Shown here: in pieces, positions 42,367-51,571 of the stretch
How the letters are laid out: every line of letters begins with the position of its first letter
Position numbering within the stretch: position 1 is the stretch's first letter
DNA from: Desulfarculus baarsii DSM 2075
GTDB lineage: Bacteria > Desulfobacterota > Desulfarculia > Desulfarculales > Desulfarculaceae
NCBI RefSeq assembly: GCF_000143965.1
Contig: NC_014365.1
Span: 647,501 to 711,500, forward strand
Length of the DNA: 64,000 nt
Reading direction: 5' to 3'
The notes under the pieces: model-generated
What the model was told of the DNA's origin: nothing
The model's input: only the letters and a program-made list of their open reading frames with translations
Databases searched by the model: none
Made by a program: the position numbers and the translations under genes

Positions 42367-43562
42367 GCCAGGGATGCGCGCATCCGGCCCTGGCCGCCCT
42401 GGTCCGACGCATGGCCGACCGCCGCCGGGACGGCCTGCACCGCTCCTTGCGCGGCGTGGGCCCGGCCGGCGGGCCACGGGTGATCGTCGATGGCCGCCAG
42501 GTGCTGTTGATGGCCTCCAACGATTATCTGGGCCTGAGCCGTCACCATCGCCTGGCCCGGGCCGCCAGCCGGGCCGCCCTGGCCCACGGGGCCGGCGCGG
42601 GGGCCAGCCGGCTGATCTCGGGCACGCTGGATTGCCACCAGCAGTTGGAGCGCCAGATAGCCGCCTTTAAAAAGACCGAGGCGGCGCTGTTTTTCTGTAC
42701 CGGCTACATGGCCAACGTCGGCTGCGTGGCCGGCCTGTGCGGCCCGGGCGATTTTATCGTAAGCGACGCGCTCAACCACGCCAGCCTGATCGACGCCTGC
42801 CGCCTCGGCCGGGCCACGGTCAAGGTCTATCCCCACGCCGACGCCGCGGCGGCCCAGGCCCTCTTGGCCCAGGCCCCGGCCGGGGCCCTGAAGCTCTTGA
42901 TCACCGATGGCGTTTTTTCCATGGACGGCGACCTGGCCCCTTTGCCGGAGCTGTTGGCCGTGGCCCGCCGCCACGGAGCGCTGTTGCTCGTTGACGACGC
43001 CCACGCCACCGGCGTCTGGGGGGCCGGCGGCCGGGGCTCGCTGGAGCATTTTGGCCTGGCCCCGGAGAGTGATATAATTCAAGTAGGCACCCTCAGCAAG
43101 GCCCTGGGCGGCCTGGGCGGCTTCGTGGCCGGGGCGGCGGTGGTCATCGACTGCCTGATCAACCTGGCGCGGCCCTTTGTCTTCAGCACCGCCGCGCCGC
43201 CGGCCCAGGTGGCCGCCGCCGCCGAGGCCCTGCGGGTGGTGGAGGACGAAGCGCATCTGCGCCACAAGCTGCACGGGCTTTGCGCGCTGCTGCGCGGTCT
43301 GCTCGAGGAGGGCGGGTTGCGGCTGCTTTCGCCGGCCGGGCCGATCATCCCCATCCTGGTCGGCGACGCCCACCGCGCCCTGGCCATGGGCCAGGCCCTG
43401 CTGGCCGAGGGCGTTTTCGCGCCGGCCATCCGGCCGCCCACGGTGCCCCAGGGCTCCAGTCGCATCCGGCTGACCGTCACCGCCGCCCACGAGGAGGCGG
43501 ACATGCGTTTCGCCGCCAGGGCCGTGCTCCGGGCGGCCAGGGAGGTTGGCTTATGCCCCTAG
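42363..43562 (+). CDS. bioF: 8-amino-7-oxononanoate synthase
   Basis: A PLP alpha-oxoamine synthase joining pimeloyl-thioester and alanine; 399 residues. Motifs: MASNDYLGLSRH, GAGASRLISGTLDCH, FFCTGYMANVG, LLVDDAHATGVWGAGGRG and the Schiff-base lysine in QVGTLSKALGGLGGF. The TTG start at 42363 overlaps the bioA stop as TTGA and has GGAGGAAGG upstream. It is slightly out of pathway order relative to bioA, as is common. No bioC, bioH, bioG or bioW for pimelate supply is in the window. Confidence 0.94.
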   Translation: MSQGCAHPALAALVRRMADRRRDGLHRSLRGVGPAGGPRVIVDGRQVLLMASNDYLGLSRHHRLARAASRAALAHGAGAGASRLISGTLDCHQQLERQIAAFKKTEAALFFCTGYMANVGCVAGLCGPGDFIVSDALNHASLIDACRLGRATVKVYPHADAAAAQALLAQAPAGALKLLITDGVFSMDGDLAPLPELLAVARRHGALLLVDDAHATGVWGAGGRGSLEHFGLAPESDIIQVGTLSKALGGLGGFVAGAAVVIDCLINLARPFVFSTAAPPAQVAAAAEALRVVEDEAHLRHKLHGLCALLRGLLEEGGLRLLSPAGPIIPILVGDAHRALAMGQALLAEGVFAPAIRPPTVPQGSSRIRLTVTAAHEEADMRFAARAVLRAAREVGLCP

Positions 43563-44293
43563 GCAAGGGCCTGTTCATCGCCGGTTCCGACACCGGCGTG
43601 GGCAAGACCATGGTCAGCGCCGGCCTGACGGCGGCCCTGCGCCAGCGCGGCCTGGACGCCGGCTATCTCAAGCCCGTGGGCACCGAGGCCCAATGCGTCG
43701 ACGGCCGGCCGGTCAACCCCGACGCCGTGTTCGTGGGCCGCATGGCCGAGCTGCCCGAGCCGGCCTGGCGGCTCAATCCCTTTTGCCTGAGCGCGCCTCT
43801 TTCGCCGCTGGCCGCCGCGCGGCGCGAGGGCGTGACGTTGGATTTCGGCCAGATCGTCGCCGCCTGCCGCCAGGCCCTGGACGAGCGCGAATTCTGCGTG
43901 ATCGAGGGGGCCGGCGGGGTGATGGTCCCCCTGTGCGAGGGCAAGCTGATGCTCGACCTCATGGCCGAACTGGCCTTGCCGGTGCTGGTGGTGGGCCGGC
44001 CCGGCCTGGGCACGATCAACCACACGCTCTTGACCATGCTGGCGGCGCGCTCGCGGGGGCTGGCGGTGGTGGGCTTTGTCTTCAGCGGCGGTGGCGAGGG
44101 CGTGGAGCTGGACCCTTCGCGGCACGCCAACCCGGCCCTGACCGAGGAGTTCGGCGGCGCGCCCTACTTGGGCGCCTTGCCCGACATGGGCGGTGGCGAG
44201 ATCTCGCCACGGGCCCTGCGCGCGGCGGCCGGGGCCTGGCTGGACATCGACGGCCTGCTGGCGGCGCTCAATCGCGCCACAAACCAGGGATGA
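43553..44293 (+). CDS. bioD: Dethiobiotin synthetase
   Basis: An ATP-dependent carboxylase closing the ureido ring of dethiobiotin; 246 residues. P-loop FIAGSDTGVGKTMVSAGL, the catalytic Lys in GYLKPVGTEAQ, and FCVIEGAGGVMVPLCEG are diagnostic. The ATG at 43553 has AGGGAGG upstream and overlaps bioF by 10 bp. The longer open frame from 43280 is antecedent coding of bioF in another frame. Its 3' end overlaps the converging trkH end by 26 bp. Confidence 0.94.
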   Translation: MPLGKGLFIAGSDTGVGKTMVSAGLTAALRQRGLDAGYLKPVGTEAQCVDGRPVNPDAVFVGRMAELPEPAWRLNPFCLSAPLSPLAAARREGVTLDFGQIVAACRQALDEREFCVIEGAGGVMVPLCEGKLMLDLMAELALPVLVVGRPGLGTINHTLLTMLAARSRGLAVVGFVFSGGGEGVELDPSRHANPALTEEFGGAPYLGALPDMGGGEISPRALRAAAGAWLDIDGLLAALNRATNQG

Positions 44294-45722
44294 ACAACAC
44301 CAGCACCGTGTAGACCTCCAGCCGGCCCACCAGCATGGCCGCCGAAAGCAGCCACTTACCGGCCTCGGGCAGGCTGGCGTAGTTGCCCACCGGCCCGACG
44401 ATGGGCCCCAGGCCGGGGCCGATGTTGCCCAGACAGGCGATGGCCGCCGAAAAGGCTGTCTGGCCATCCAGGCCCAGGGCGGCCAGCCCCAGGGTCGTCA
44501 GGGCGAAGCAGGCCAGATAAAGGCCCATGAAGGCCCAGATCGCCGCCACGACCTGCTTGTCCACCGTCCGCCGGCCCAGCTTGACCGGGTTTACCATGCG
44601 CGGGTGGATCAGCCGGCCAAACTCGGCCAACGACTGCTTGAGCACTACCAACACCCGCATCACCTTGGGCCCGCCGCCGGTGGAGCCGGCCGAACCGCCG
44701 ATGAACAGAAGCATCGTCAGCACCGCCAAGGCCAGCGGCGGCCACAGGGTGTAGTCGGCGGTGGCGAAGCCGGTGGTGGTGAGGATGGTGGCTGTCTGGA
44801 AAAAGGCCAGGCGCAGGGCGGAAGCCGTGTCGAGGCCCTGGGCCAGCCAAAGGCAGATTGTGATGATCAGCGCCGCGCCCACGGTCAGGGCCAGATAAAA
44901 GCGGCACTCCTCGTCGCGCCAGAAGGCGTCCCAACGGCGCTGGCTGAAAAGCTGAAAATGCAGGGTGAAATTGATGCCGGCCAGGATCATGAAGATGGTG
45001 ACCACCCACTGGATGAACGGGCTTGGCCAGTGGCCCACGCTCAGGTTTTTGGTGGAAAAACCGCCGGTGGCCATGGTGGCCATGGCGTGGCAGAGCGAAT
45101 CGAAAAGGTCCATGCCGCCCAGCAAAAGCAGCAAGGCCTCGGCGGCGGTGAGCAGGACGTAGATCCACCACAGGGCCTTGGCCGTGTCGGCGATGCGTGG
45201 GACCAGGCGGTCGGGCGTGGGCGAGGGCGCCTCGGCCTTGTAGAGCTGCATGCCGCCCACGCCCAGAAACGGCAACACCGCCACGCCCAAAACGATAAAG
45301 CCCATGCCGCCCAGCCAGTGGGTCAGCGCCCGCCAGAACAGCACGCATTTCTGGGCGGCCTCCACGTTGGTGAGCACGCTGGCCCCGGTGGTGGTGAAGC
45401 CGCTGACCGACTCGAACACCGCGTCGGCCCACGATTTGAAATCGCCCGAAAGCAGAAGCGGCAGCCCGCCCAGCACCCCGGCCGCCAGCCACGAAAGGCC
45501 CACCACGGCCATGCCCTCGCGGTGGTTCAGCTCCTTGACCCGGCGGTCGCGGAAAGACCAGAACAATACCCCGCCCAGCAGGCAGCAGACAAAAGACCCG
45601 CCCAAAAAGGCCAGCCAACCCGGCTCGGCGTGGATCAGGGCCACGGCCAGGGGCAAGAGCATGCACAGGCCCACGCCCAGGCAGATCAGGCCCACCAACG
45701 ATATGGCGAAGGCGACGTTCAC
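44268..45722 (-). CDS. trkH: Trk/Ktr-type potassium uptake membrane subunit
   Basis: A 484-residue K+ channel-like transporter with four M1-P-M2 repeats and about ten to twelve helices. Selectivity-loop regions are SVSGFTTTGASVLTN, ATMATGGFSTKNLSV, TILTTTGFATADYTLWPP and AFSAAIACLGNIGPGLGP. The 12-bp gap to trkA supports a functional pair. The TTG/GTG question does not arise: ATG at 45722 begins MNVAFAISL. The 3' end overlaps bioD antisense. Confidence 0.94.
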   Translation of the reverse strand: MNVAFAISLVGLICLGVGLCMLLPLAVALIHAEPGWLAFLGGSFVCCLLGGVLFWSFRDRRVKELNHREGMAVVGLSWLAAGVLGGLPLLLSGDFKSWADAVFESVSGFTTTGASVLTNVEAAQKCVLFWRALTHWLGGMGFIVLGVAVLPFLGVGGMQLYKAEAPSPTPDRLVPRIADTAKALWWIYVLLTAAEALLLLLGGMDLFDSLCHAMATMATGGFSTKNLSVGHWPSPFIQWVVTIFMILAGINFTLHFQLFSQRRWDAFWRDEECRFYLALTVGAALIITICLWLAQGLDTASALRLAFFQTATILTTTGFATADYTLWPPLALAVLTMLLFIGGSAGSTGGGPKVMRVLVVLKQSLAEFGRLIHPRMVNPVKLGRRTVDKQVVAAIWAFMGLYLACFALTTLGLAALGLDGQTAFSAAIACLGNIGPGLGPIVGPVGNYASLPEAGKWLLSAAMLVGRLEVYTVLVLFIPGLWRD

Positions 45723-45734
45723 CGGGTCAGACTC

Positions 45735-47096
45735 CTAGAAATATTCCAGGCTGACGGTCAGGAGCTTCTCGACCTTGGAGAGCACCTTGGTCAGCATGAA
45801 GATGACCATGCGGTCGCCGGGGTTGATGACGGTTTGGCCGTTGGGGATTTCGACCTCTTCGCCGCGCACCACCGCCGCCACCAGGGCGCCGCTGGGCATC
45901 TTGACCTGGGCCAGGGGCTTGCCGACCATGGCCGAGGTGGCCTGGGCCTCCACCTCGATGACCTCGGCCCCCTCGTCGCGCAGGGCGCTGACGGCCAAGA
46001 CCTTGCCGCGCCGCAGATAGCGCAGGATCGCCCCCACCGCCGCGAAACGGGGGCTGACGACCAGGTCGATGCCCAAGGAACTGACCAAGGGCACGTAACC
46101 CATGTGGGCCACCCTGGCCACCGTGCGCCGCGCGCCCATTTTTTTGCCCATCAGGGCGATGAGCACGTTGTCTTCCTCGTCGTCGGTGACAGCGGCGAAG
46201 ACGTCGGCCGCGCCGATGTTTTCCTCGCGCAGCAGGCTCATGTCGGTGCCGTCGCCGTGCAGGACGATGACGTCGTCGAGCTGGTCGACCAGCATCTGAC
46301 AGCGGTCTTCGTCTTTTTCGATGACGCGGGCCTTGATGTCGCGCCGCTGGGCCCGTTCGGCCACCAGGCGGCCGATGGCCCCGCCGCCGACCACGACGAG
46401 CTTGCGCACCGGTTCGTTGCGCAGGCTGAAAAACTCCATGACCTCGTTGATCATGTCCTCGCGCACGACCACGTAGGCCCGGTCGTCGGCCCGCAGATGG
46501 TCGTCGCCGCGGGGGATGATCACCTCGCCGTCGCGCTCGATGGCCGCCACCAGAAAGCGCGAGCCCTCGGACATGCGCAGCTCGTGCAGGGGCCGCTTGA
46601 GGATGGGGCTGGTCACCGGCGCGCGCAGGCCCAGCAGCTTGACCTTGCCGCCGGCGAAATCGGCCACCGAGTTGGCCGCCGGCACGTAGATCAACTGCAT
46701 GATCTGGTTGGCCACCTCGCGCTCGGGGTTGATGACCAGGTCCACGCCGAATTGCCGGGGGTCGTGCTCCTCGAAAAAGTGCAGGTAGTCCATCGAGCGG
46801 ATGCGCGCCACTTTGGTCACCGCCGGAGCCAGGGCCTGGGCGAAGCGGCAGGCGGTCATGTTGACCTCGTCGCTGTCGGTGACGGCCACCACCAGCTCGG
46901 CCTCGCGCACGCCGGCGGCCAACAGCGCCGCCGGGCTCGAGCCCTTGCCGACCAGGGTCTGCACGTCCATCTGCTCGTTGACGGCCTTGATCTTTTCCGG
47001 GTCTTGGTCGACCAGCACCACGCGGTGGTTTTCGCGCGAGAGCCTTAGCGCCGTGTGATAGCCCACCTCGCCCGCGCCGATGATCAATACGCGCAC
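45735..47096 (-). CDS. trkA: Trk system potassium uptake regulator TrkA (two RCK units)
   Basis: A 453-residue cytosolic NAD(H)/ATP-binding gating subunit for TrkH. Two Rossmann RCK_N folds are seen: RVLIIGAGEVGYHTALRLS with VVLVDQDPEK, and KLVVVGGGAIGRLVAERAQ with ARVIEKDEDRC. Each is followed by an RCK_C domain (GGKVKLLGLRAPVTSPI..., EVEAQATSAMVGKPLAQVK). The arrangement equals E. coli TrkA. ATG at 47096 is the first in frame. It precedes trkH in the same transcript. Confidence 0.94.
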   Translation of the reverse strand: MRVLIIGAGEVGYHTALRLSRENHRVVLVDQDPEKIKAVNEQMDVQTLVGKGSSPAALLAAGVREAELVVAVTDSDEVNMTACRFAQALAPAVTKVARIRSMDYLHFFEEHDPRQFGVDLVINPEREVANQIMQLIYVPAANSVADFAGGKVKLLGLRAPVTSPILKRPLHELRMSEGSRFLVAAIERDGEVIIPRGDDHLRADDRAYVVVREDMINEVMEFFSLRNEPVRKLVVVGGGAIGRLVAERAQRRDIKARVIEKDEDRCQMLVDQLDDVIVLHGDGTDMSLLREENIGAADVFAAVTDDEEDNVLIALMGKKMGARRTVARVAHMGYVPLVSSLGIDLVVSPRFAAVGAILRYLRRGKVLAVSALRDEGAEVIEVEAQATSAMVGKPLAQVKMPSGALVAAVVRGEEVEIPNGQTVINPGDRMVIFMLTKVLSKVEKLLTVSLEYF

Positions 47097-47177
47097 AAGA
47101 ATTTCTCCCGCCGCGCCGGTTTGGCGGCAATGTCGTAAAGCGATCGGCCCCTGGTGACGCCCAGCATCAAGGGTAGC

Positions 47178-47196
47178 ACCGGCCCGAAGGCCCGGT
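47178..47196 (-). other. UUCG-capped hairpin at the end of the glycosyltransferase operon
   Basis: Leftward, ACCGGGCC-TTCG-GGCCGGT begins within the stop codon of the last glycosyltransferase. It has an 7-8 bp stem with one bulged G and a very stable UUCG loop, but no T-run. It may be an mRNA 3' stabiliser or weak terminator. Confidence 0.4.
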
Positions 47197-48347
47197 CAAC
47201 GACCGTGGCCGGCCAGGGCCTCGACCAGGGCGTCGGCCATGTTTTGTTCGAAAGCGGCCGTGTCGAAGGCCTGGGCGTGGGCGCGTAACGCCAGCGGGTC
47301 GAAGGCGTCGCCCTCCAAAAGCTCCATGGCCTCCACCAGCGCCTCGGGCTCTTGTTTTTTAAAAAACCGCCCCGTGGCCGGCCGGCCTTGGGGGTCTTGG
47401 GGGCCGACCACGGTCTCCAGCGCGCCACCCCTGGCCAGGGCGATCACCGGCGCGCCGCTGGCCATGGCCTCCAGGGGCGTGATGCCAAAGTCTTCCTCGC
47501 CGCAGAACAATAGCGCCTTGGCCCCGGCGTAGAGCCCGGGCAGTTCGCTGTCGGGCCGCCAGCCCAGAAATTCCACCGTCGGCCCGGCCATGGCCCGCAG
47601 TTTGGCCTCCTCGGGGCCCGAGCCCACGACCTTGAGCGGCCGTCGGGTCAGGGTGCAGGCCCGCACGGCCAGGTCCACGCGCTTGTATGGCACAAGGGCC
47701 CCCAGGGCCAGATAATAGCCGCGCGGGCGGCCGTCGGGGGCGAAGCGGCCGGTCTCCACCGGCGGATGGATCACCTTGGCCTGGCGGCCATAGAAGCGCT
47801 GGATGCGCCCGGCCACGTGGTGGCTGTTGGCCAGGAAAAAGTCCACGCCCTTGGCCGTGGCCACGTCCCAGCGCCGCAGCCAGGGCCGCGCGAAAGGCAT
47901 GACGTGGCGGGCCAGGCCGCCCCGGCCGGGGCCGAAGTATTGGTCGTACATGTCCCAGATGTAGCGCATGGGCGTGTGCAGATAGCTGACGTGCCGGGCC
48001 CCCTTGGGCGGGCGCGCGCCCTTGGCCACGCAGTGGCTGGAGCTCAGCAGCAGATCGCACGGCGGCGGGCGCAGCCGGCCGATGGCCAGGGGCATCAGCG
48101 GCAGATAGTGGCGATAATGACTTTGCGCCAGGGGCATGCGCTGCAAAAACGAGGCGTGGATTTCCCGGCTTTCGATCAGCGGCGAAGCCGAGCCCGGCGC
48201 GTGGACCAGGGTGAGGATCGGGGCCTGGGGGAACAGCCGGCAGAAGCACTCCAGCACTTTTTCGCCGCCACGCATGCCCGTCAGCCAGTCGTGGACCAGC
48301 ACGACCCGCAGGCCGCCCAACTCCGGCCGCAGCTCGGCGGCGGTCAT
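47196..48347 (-). CDS. Family 4 glycosyltransferase
   Basis: A 383-residue GT-B retaining glycosyltransferase. The N-terminal half opens LRVVLVHDWLTGMRGGEKVL. The donor-binding half has YYLALGALVPYKRVDLAVRA and the E-x7-E motif in FCGEEDFGITPLEAMASGAPVIA. The stretch HTPMRYIWDMYDQYF is common in GT4 enzymes of polysaccharide clusters (mannosyl- or rhamnosyltransferase-like). The ATG at 48347 overlaps the previous stop as ATGA. It is the last gene of the cluster. Donor and acceptor are not predictable. Confidence 0.85.
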   Translation of the reverse strand: MTAAELRPELGGLRVVLVHDWLTGMRGGEKVLECFCRLFPQAPILTLVHAPGSASPLIESREIHASFLQRMPLAQSHYRHYLPLMPLAIGRLRPPPCDLLLSSSHCVAKGARPPKGARHVSYLHTPMRYIWDMYDQYFGPGRGGLARHVMPFARPWLRRWDVATAKGVDFFLANSHHVAGRIQRFYGRQAKVIHPPVETGRFAPDGRPRGYYLALGALVPYKRVDLAVRACTLTRRPLKVVGSGPEEAKLRAMAGPTVEFLGWRPDSELPGLYAGAKALLFCGEEDFGITPLEAMASGAPVIALARGGALETVVGPQDPQGRPATGRFFKKQEPEALVEAMELLEGDAFDPLALRAHAQAFDTAAFEQNMADALVEALAGHGR

Positions 48348-49459
48348 GGCCGGCCTTGTTCCTGGCCCAGCAGCCGGCGATAGACGGCCAGCGTCTGCCG
48401 GGCCGCCTTGGCCCAGGTGAACAGGGCCGCCCGCTCGGGCCCGGCCAGGCGCAGGCGGCGGTTGAGCACTTCGTCGACCAGCAGCCGGCCCAGGGCCTCG
48501 GCGATGGCCGCCGGCTCGGGCTCGCACAAAAGGGCCGCCTCGCCGACGACCTCGGGCAACGAGGCCCGGTTGCTGGCCACCAGCGGCGCGCCGCAGGCCA
48601 TGGCCTCCAGGGCCGGCAGGCCAAAGCCCTCGTAGAGTGAGGGGATGCACACGGCCTCGGCGGCGGCGTAGGCCGTGGCCAGGGTCACGTCGTCGGCGAT
48701 GGGAAACATCACCAGGTCTTTGTCGGGGTTGACGCCGCGCAACTCGCCCTTTTTGACCCCGGCCAGCACCAGCGGCGGCACGGGGCCGGCCCCGGTCGGC
48801 GGGGTGGCCCGCAGCATGCGGTGGGCCTCGACCAGGGCGATGAGGTTCTTGTGGGGCTTGGGGTTGCCCACGCCCAGGATATAGCGGGCGGGCAGGCCCA
48901 GGGATGTGGCCATGGTCGGCCGGTCGGCGGCGGCCAGGGGCCGGAAAGCGCCGCTGACGCCGTTGGGCGTGACGACGACCTTGCCCGGCGAAAGCTGCAA
49001 AAGCTCGCAGATGTCGCGCTTGGAGTGCTCGCTGACGGTCAGCACCGCGCCGGCCTTGTGAGCCGCCGGGCCGACGACGTATTTGTAGAACAGGCGATGG
49101 CGCAGGCCGTGATCCTGGGGAAAGCGCAGGTGGATCAGGTCGTGGATGGTCATGACCATGGGGCCTGGGGCCACCACCGGCGGCGCGTAGAACGGGCAGT
49201 GGTAGAGATCGTGCTTCATGGCCCGCAGCAAGGTGGGCAGCTTGAGCTGACCGCCCAGGCCGTAGGGCGCGAAGTTGGCCACCACGGCGACGATGCGCGG
49301 GCCCCGAGGCAGGATCGAGGCGTGCTCGGGCCGGCGCACCAAAACGGCCGCGGCCAGGTCTTTGTCCTCGTCGAGCATGGCCCGCAAGAGCTCCAGGCCA
49401 TAGCGGGCCATGCCGTGCATCTGGCCGGTGTAGACGCGCATGTCGTAGCAGATGTTCAA
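48344..49459 (-). CDS. Family 4 glycosyltransferase
   Basis: A 371-residue GT4 enzyme. It starts NICYDMRVYTGQMHGMARYG, which resembles the neighbouring GT4 start. Donor-site motifs are ILGVGNPKPHKNLIALVEAH and CIPSLYEGFGLPALEAMACG. The start is uncertain: TTG at 49459 has GAGGAGG 11 bases upstream, whereas GTG at 49468 overlaps the previous stop as GTGA but has the GGAGG almost abutting. It shares overall layout with the gene at 49465-50601, so the two probably arose by duplication. Confidence 0.83.
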   Translation of the reverse strand: MNICYDMRVYTGQMHGMARYGLELLRAMLDEDKDLAAAVLVRRPEHASILPRGPRIVAVVANFAPYGLGGQLKLPTLLRAMKHDLYHCPFYAPPVVAPGPMVMTIHDLIHLRFPQDHGLRHRLFYKYVVGPAAHKAGAVLTVSEHSKRDICELLQLSPGKVVVTPNGVSGAFRPLAAADRPTMATSLGLPARYILGVGNPKPHKNLIALVEAHRMLRATPPTGAGPVPPLVLAGVKKGELRGVNPDKDLVMFPIADDVTLATAYAAAEAVCIPSLYEGFGLPALEAMACGAPLVASNRASLPEVVGEAALLCEPEPAAIAEALGRLLVDEVLNRRLRLAGPERAALFTWAKAARQTLAVYRRLLGQEQGRP

Positions 49460-49464
49460 GGCTT

Positions 49465-50601
49465 TCACGCCTCCTCGCGGCAGGCCCGGTGATAGACGTC
49501 CAAGGTCTGGCGGGCCGCCTGGTCCCAACTGAAGCGCGCCGCCCGCTCCGGCCCGGCCTGGGCCAGTTGACGGCGCAAGGATTCGTCTTGCATCAGCCTG
49601 GCCAGGCCCTGGGCAATCGCCTCGTCGCTATGCGGGTCGACCAGCACCGCCGCCTGGCCGACCACCTCGGGCACGGCCCCCACCGCCCCGGCCAACAGCG
49701 GCGCGCCGCAGGCCAGGGCCTCCAGGGCCGGCAGGCCAAAGCCTTCGTGCAGGGTGGGGAAGGCAAAGGCCAGGGCCAGATTCATCAGCAGGGGCAGTTC
49801 GTCGTCGGGCACGTAGCCGGTGAAGACCAGGCGCTTGTCGTCCAGGGCCGCGCCGAGCTGGCTTTTCAGGCGCTGGGCCAACCAGGCCCGCTGGCCGGTG
49901 ATCACCAGCTTGCACTGGGGCAGAACCTGATCGGCGGCGCGCAAAAAGGCCGGGATCAGCCGGGCCAGGTTTTTGCGCGGCTCGATATTGCCCACATATA
50001 GCACGAACGGGCCGTCCAGGCCCAGGCGATAGCGCGCCGCCTCCAGGGCTTGGCGATCGTCGATGACCCGAAAGGCCGCCCGGGCGGCCTCGGCCACCAC
50101 CGTCACCCGCGCCGGGTCCACGTTCAGAATCTCCTGTAACTCGTCGGCCGTGGCCTGGCTGGGCGCGATGAACCAGGCCCGCGAACGGGCCAGCCGCCCC
50201 AGGTGCCAGCGCATGTACGAGGCGTATTTTGGCGGCACGGTCTCGGGATGGGTGAAGGGCACCAGGTCGTGGACCGTGGCCACCACGGCCAGGCCCCGGC
50301 CGTCGAAGGGCGCCAGCATCGCCGGCCCGTGCAAAAGGTCCACGCCGTCTTTTTTCAGGCGGCGAGGCAGGAAAAGATGTTCCCAGGCATCGCCCAGGGG
50401 ATGGCTTTCGTGGGCAAAGGCGGCGCGGATGAGCTTGCCGTTGGGCAGGCCCGGCAGGCAGGTCAGGTTGTCCAGGCGGGCCAGCAGACAGATTTCCTGC
50501 GTGGGCGCCACCCGCTTGAAGCCCTCCAGCAGGCCCAGGATATAATTGCCCACGCCGGTGGGCCGGGGCGTCAACGCACGGATATCCAGGCAGATCCGCA
50601 C
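49465..50601 (-). CDS. Family 4 glycosyltransferase
   Basis: A 378-residue GT4 enzyme opening MRICLDIRALTPRPTGVGNY, with HDLVPFTHPETVPPKYASYM, VLYVGNIEPRKNLARLIPAF and AFPTLHEGFGLPALEALACG (E-x7-E). The C-terminal helix SWDQAARQTLDVYHRA matches its downstream neighbour (TWAKAARQTLAVYRRL), supporting tandem duplication. It starts three bases after the GT2 stop. Sugar specificity is unknown; relatives act in O-antigen or capsule assembly. Confidence 0.87.
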   Translation of the reverse strand: MRICLDIRALTPRPTGVGNYILGLLEGFKRVAPTQEICLLARLDNLTCLPGLPNGKLIRAAFAHESHPLGDAWEHLFLPRRLKKDGVDLLHGPAMLAPFDGRGLAVVATVHDLVPFTHPETVPPKYASYMRWHLGRLARSRAWFIAPSQATADELQEILNVDPARVTVVAEAARAAFRVIDDRQALEAARYRLGLDGPFVLYVGNIEPRKNLARLIPAFLRAADQVLPQCKLVITGQRAWLAQRLKSQLGAALDDKRLVFTGYVPDDELPLLMNLALAFAFPTLHEGFGLPALEALACGAPLLAGAVGAVPEVVGQAAVLVDPHSDEAIAQGLARLMQDESLRRQLAQAGPERAARFSWDQAARQTLDVYHRACREEA

Positions 50602-50604
50602 GGC

Positions 50605-51570
50605 CTAGCCCTGGCCGTCGGTCGGCGCTGGCCGGCCGATGACGCGCAGCACGTTGTAGATGGGCTTGGCCTGGGTCTCGTAGTAGGTGCGCACCTGCAA
50701 CTCGCCCAGCAGGCCCAGCGAAATGAGCTGCACGCCCACCAGCATCAGCAAAACGGCCAGGATCACGCCGGGCTTGCCCCACATGGGCTCGCTGAAAAAC
50801 AGCTTCAGGATGGTGTAGTACAGCCCCAGCAAAAAGCCCAGCGCCCCCGAGATCAGCCCCCAGCGGCCGAAGATCTGGATCGGCCGGGTGGAGTAGGACA
50901 GCAGGAACTTGACCGTGATCAGATCCAACAGCACCCTGGGCGTGCGGCCGATGCCGTATTTGGTCTTGCCGGCGATGCGCGGTCGGTGGTTGACCGGCAC
51001 CTCGACGATGCGCACGCCCATGTGCGAGGCGATGGCCGGGATGAAACGGTGCATCTCGCCATAGAGCCGGATGCCGCGCACGACCTCCTGGCGGAAGGCC
51101 TTGAGCGTGCAGCCATAGTCGTGCAACTCCACGCCGGTGATGCGGCTGATCAGGCCGTTGGCCAGCTTGGAGGGCAGCTTGCGGTTGAGGTAGGCGTCCT
51201 GGCGGTCGTAACGCCAGCCGGCGGCGATGTCGTAGCCCTCGTCGAGCTTGGCCAGCAGCTTGGGGATGTCGGCGGGATCGTTTTGGCGGTCGCCGTCCAT
51301 GGTCACCACCACCTGGCCCAGGGCGTGGTCAAAGCCGGCGCTCATGGCCGCGGTCTGGCCGAAGTTGCGCCGGAAGGCGATGACCACCGTGCGCGGCTGC
51401 TGGCTGGCCAGGCGCTCCAAAATGGCCAGGGTTTCGTCCTTGGAGCCGTCGTCGACGAAAACGACTTCGTAGTCCAGGCCGGTTTTTTCGAGCACGGCGT
51501 GCACCTCGGCGTGCAGGGGCTCGACGTTGTCGGCTTCGTTGTAAACGGGGATCACCACCGAAAGGTCCAC
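50605..51570 (-). CDS. Family 2 polyprenyl-phosphate glycosyltransferase (DPM1/GtrB/ArnC-like)
   Basis: A 321-residue GT-A enzyme with two C-terminal helices. Motifs: LSVVIPVYNEADNVEPLHAE, VVFVDDGSKDETLAIL, AFRRNFGQTAAMSAGFDHA, VVTMDGDRQNDPADIPKL (DxD-type) and HDYGCTLKAFRQEVV. The C-terminal membrane part is WGLISGALGFLLGLYYTI and LAVLLMLVGVQLISLGLLG. Such enzymes load a sugar onto undecaprenyl phosphate. The start is GTG at 51570, six bases after GGAGG; the TTG at 51597 is less likely. The gene follows the YdjM-like stop by one base. Confidence 0.88.
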   Translation of the reverse strand: MDLSVVIPVYNEADNVEPLHAEVHAVLEKTGLDYEVVFVDDGSKDETLAILERLASQQPRTVVIAFRRNFGQTAAMSAGFDHALGQVVVTMDGDRQNDPADIPKLLAKLDEGYDIAAGWRYDRQDAYLNRKLPSKLANGLISRITGVELHDYGCTLKAFRQEVVRGIRLYGEMHRFIPAIASHMGVRIVEVPVNHRPRIAGKTKYGIGRTPRVLLDLITVKFLLSYSTRPIQIFGRWGLISGALGFLLGLYYTILKLFFSEPMWGKPGVILAVLLMLVGVQLISLGLLGELQVRTYYETQAKPIYNVLRVIGRPAPTDGQG

Positions 51571-51571
51571 C

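Noticed and set aside
44193-47048. Plus-strand open frame of 951 codons opposite trkH and trkA
   Set aside because: His/Gln/Asp-rich antisense translation; both opposite genes are certain.
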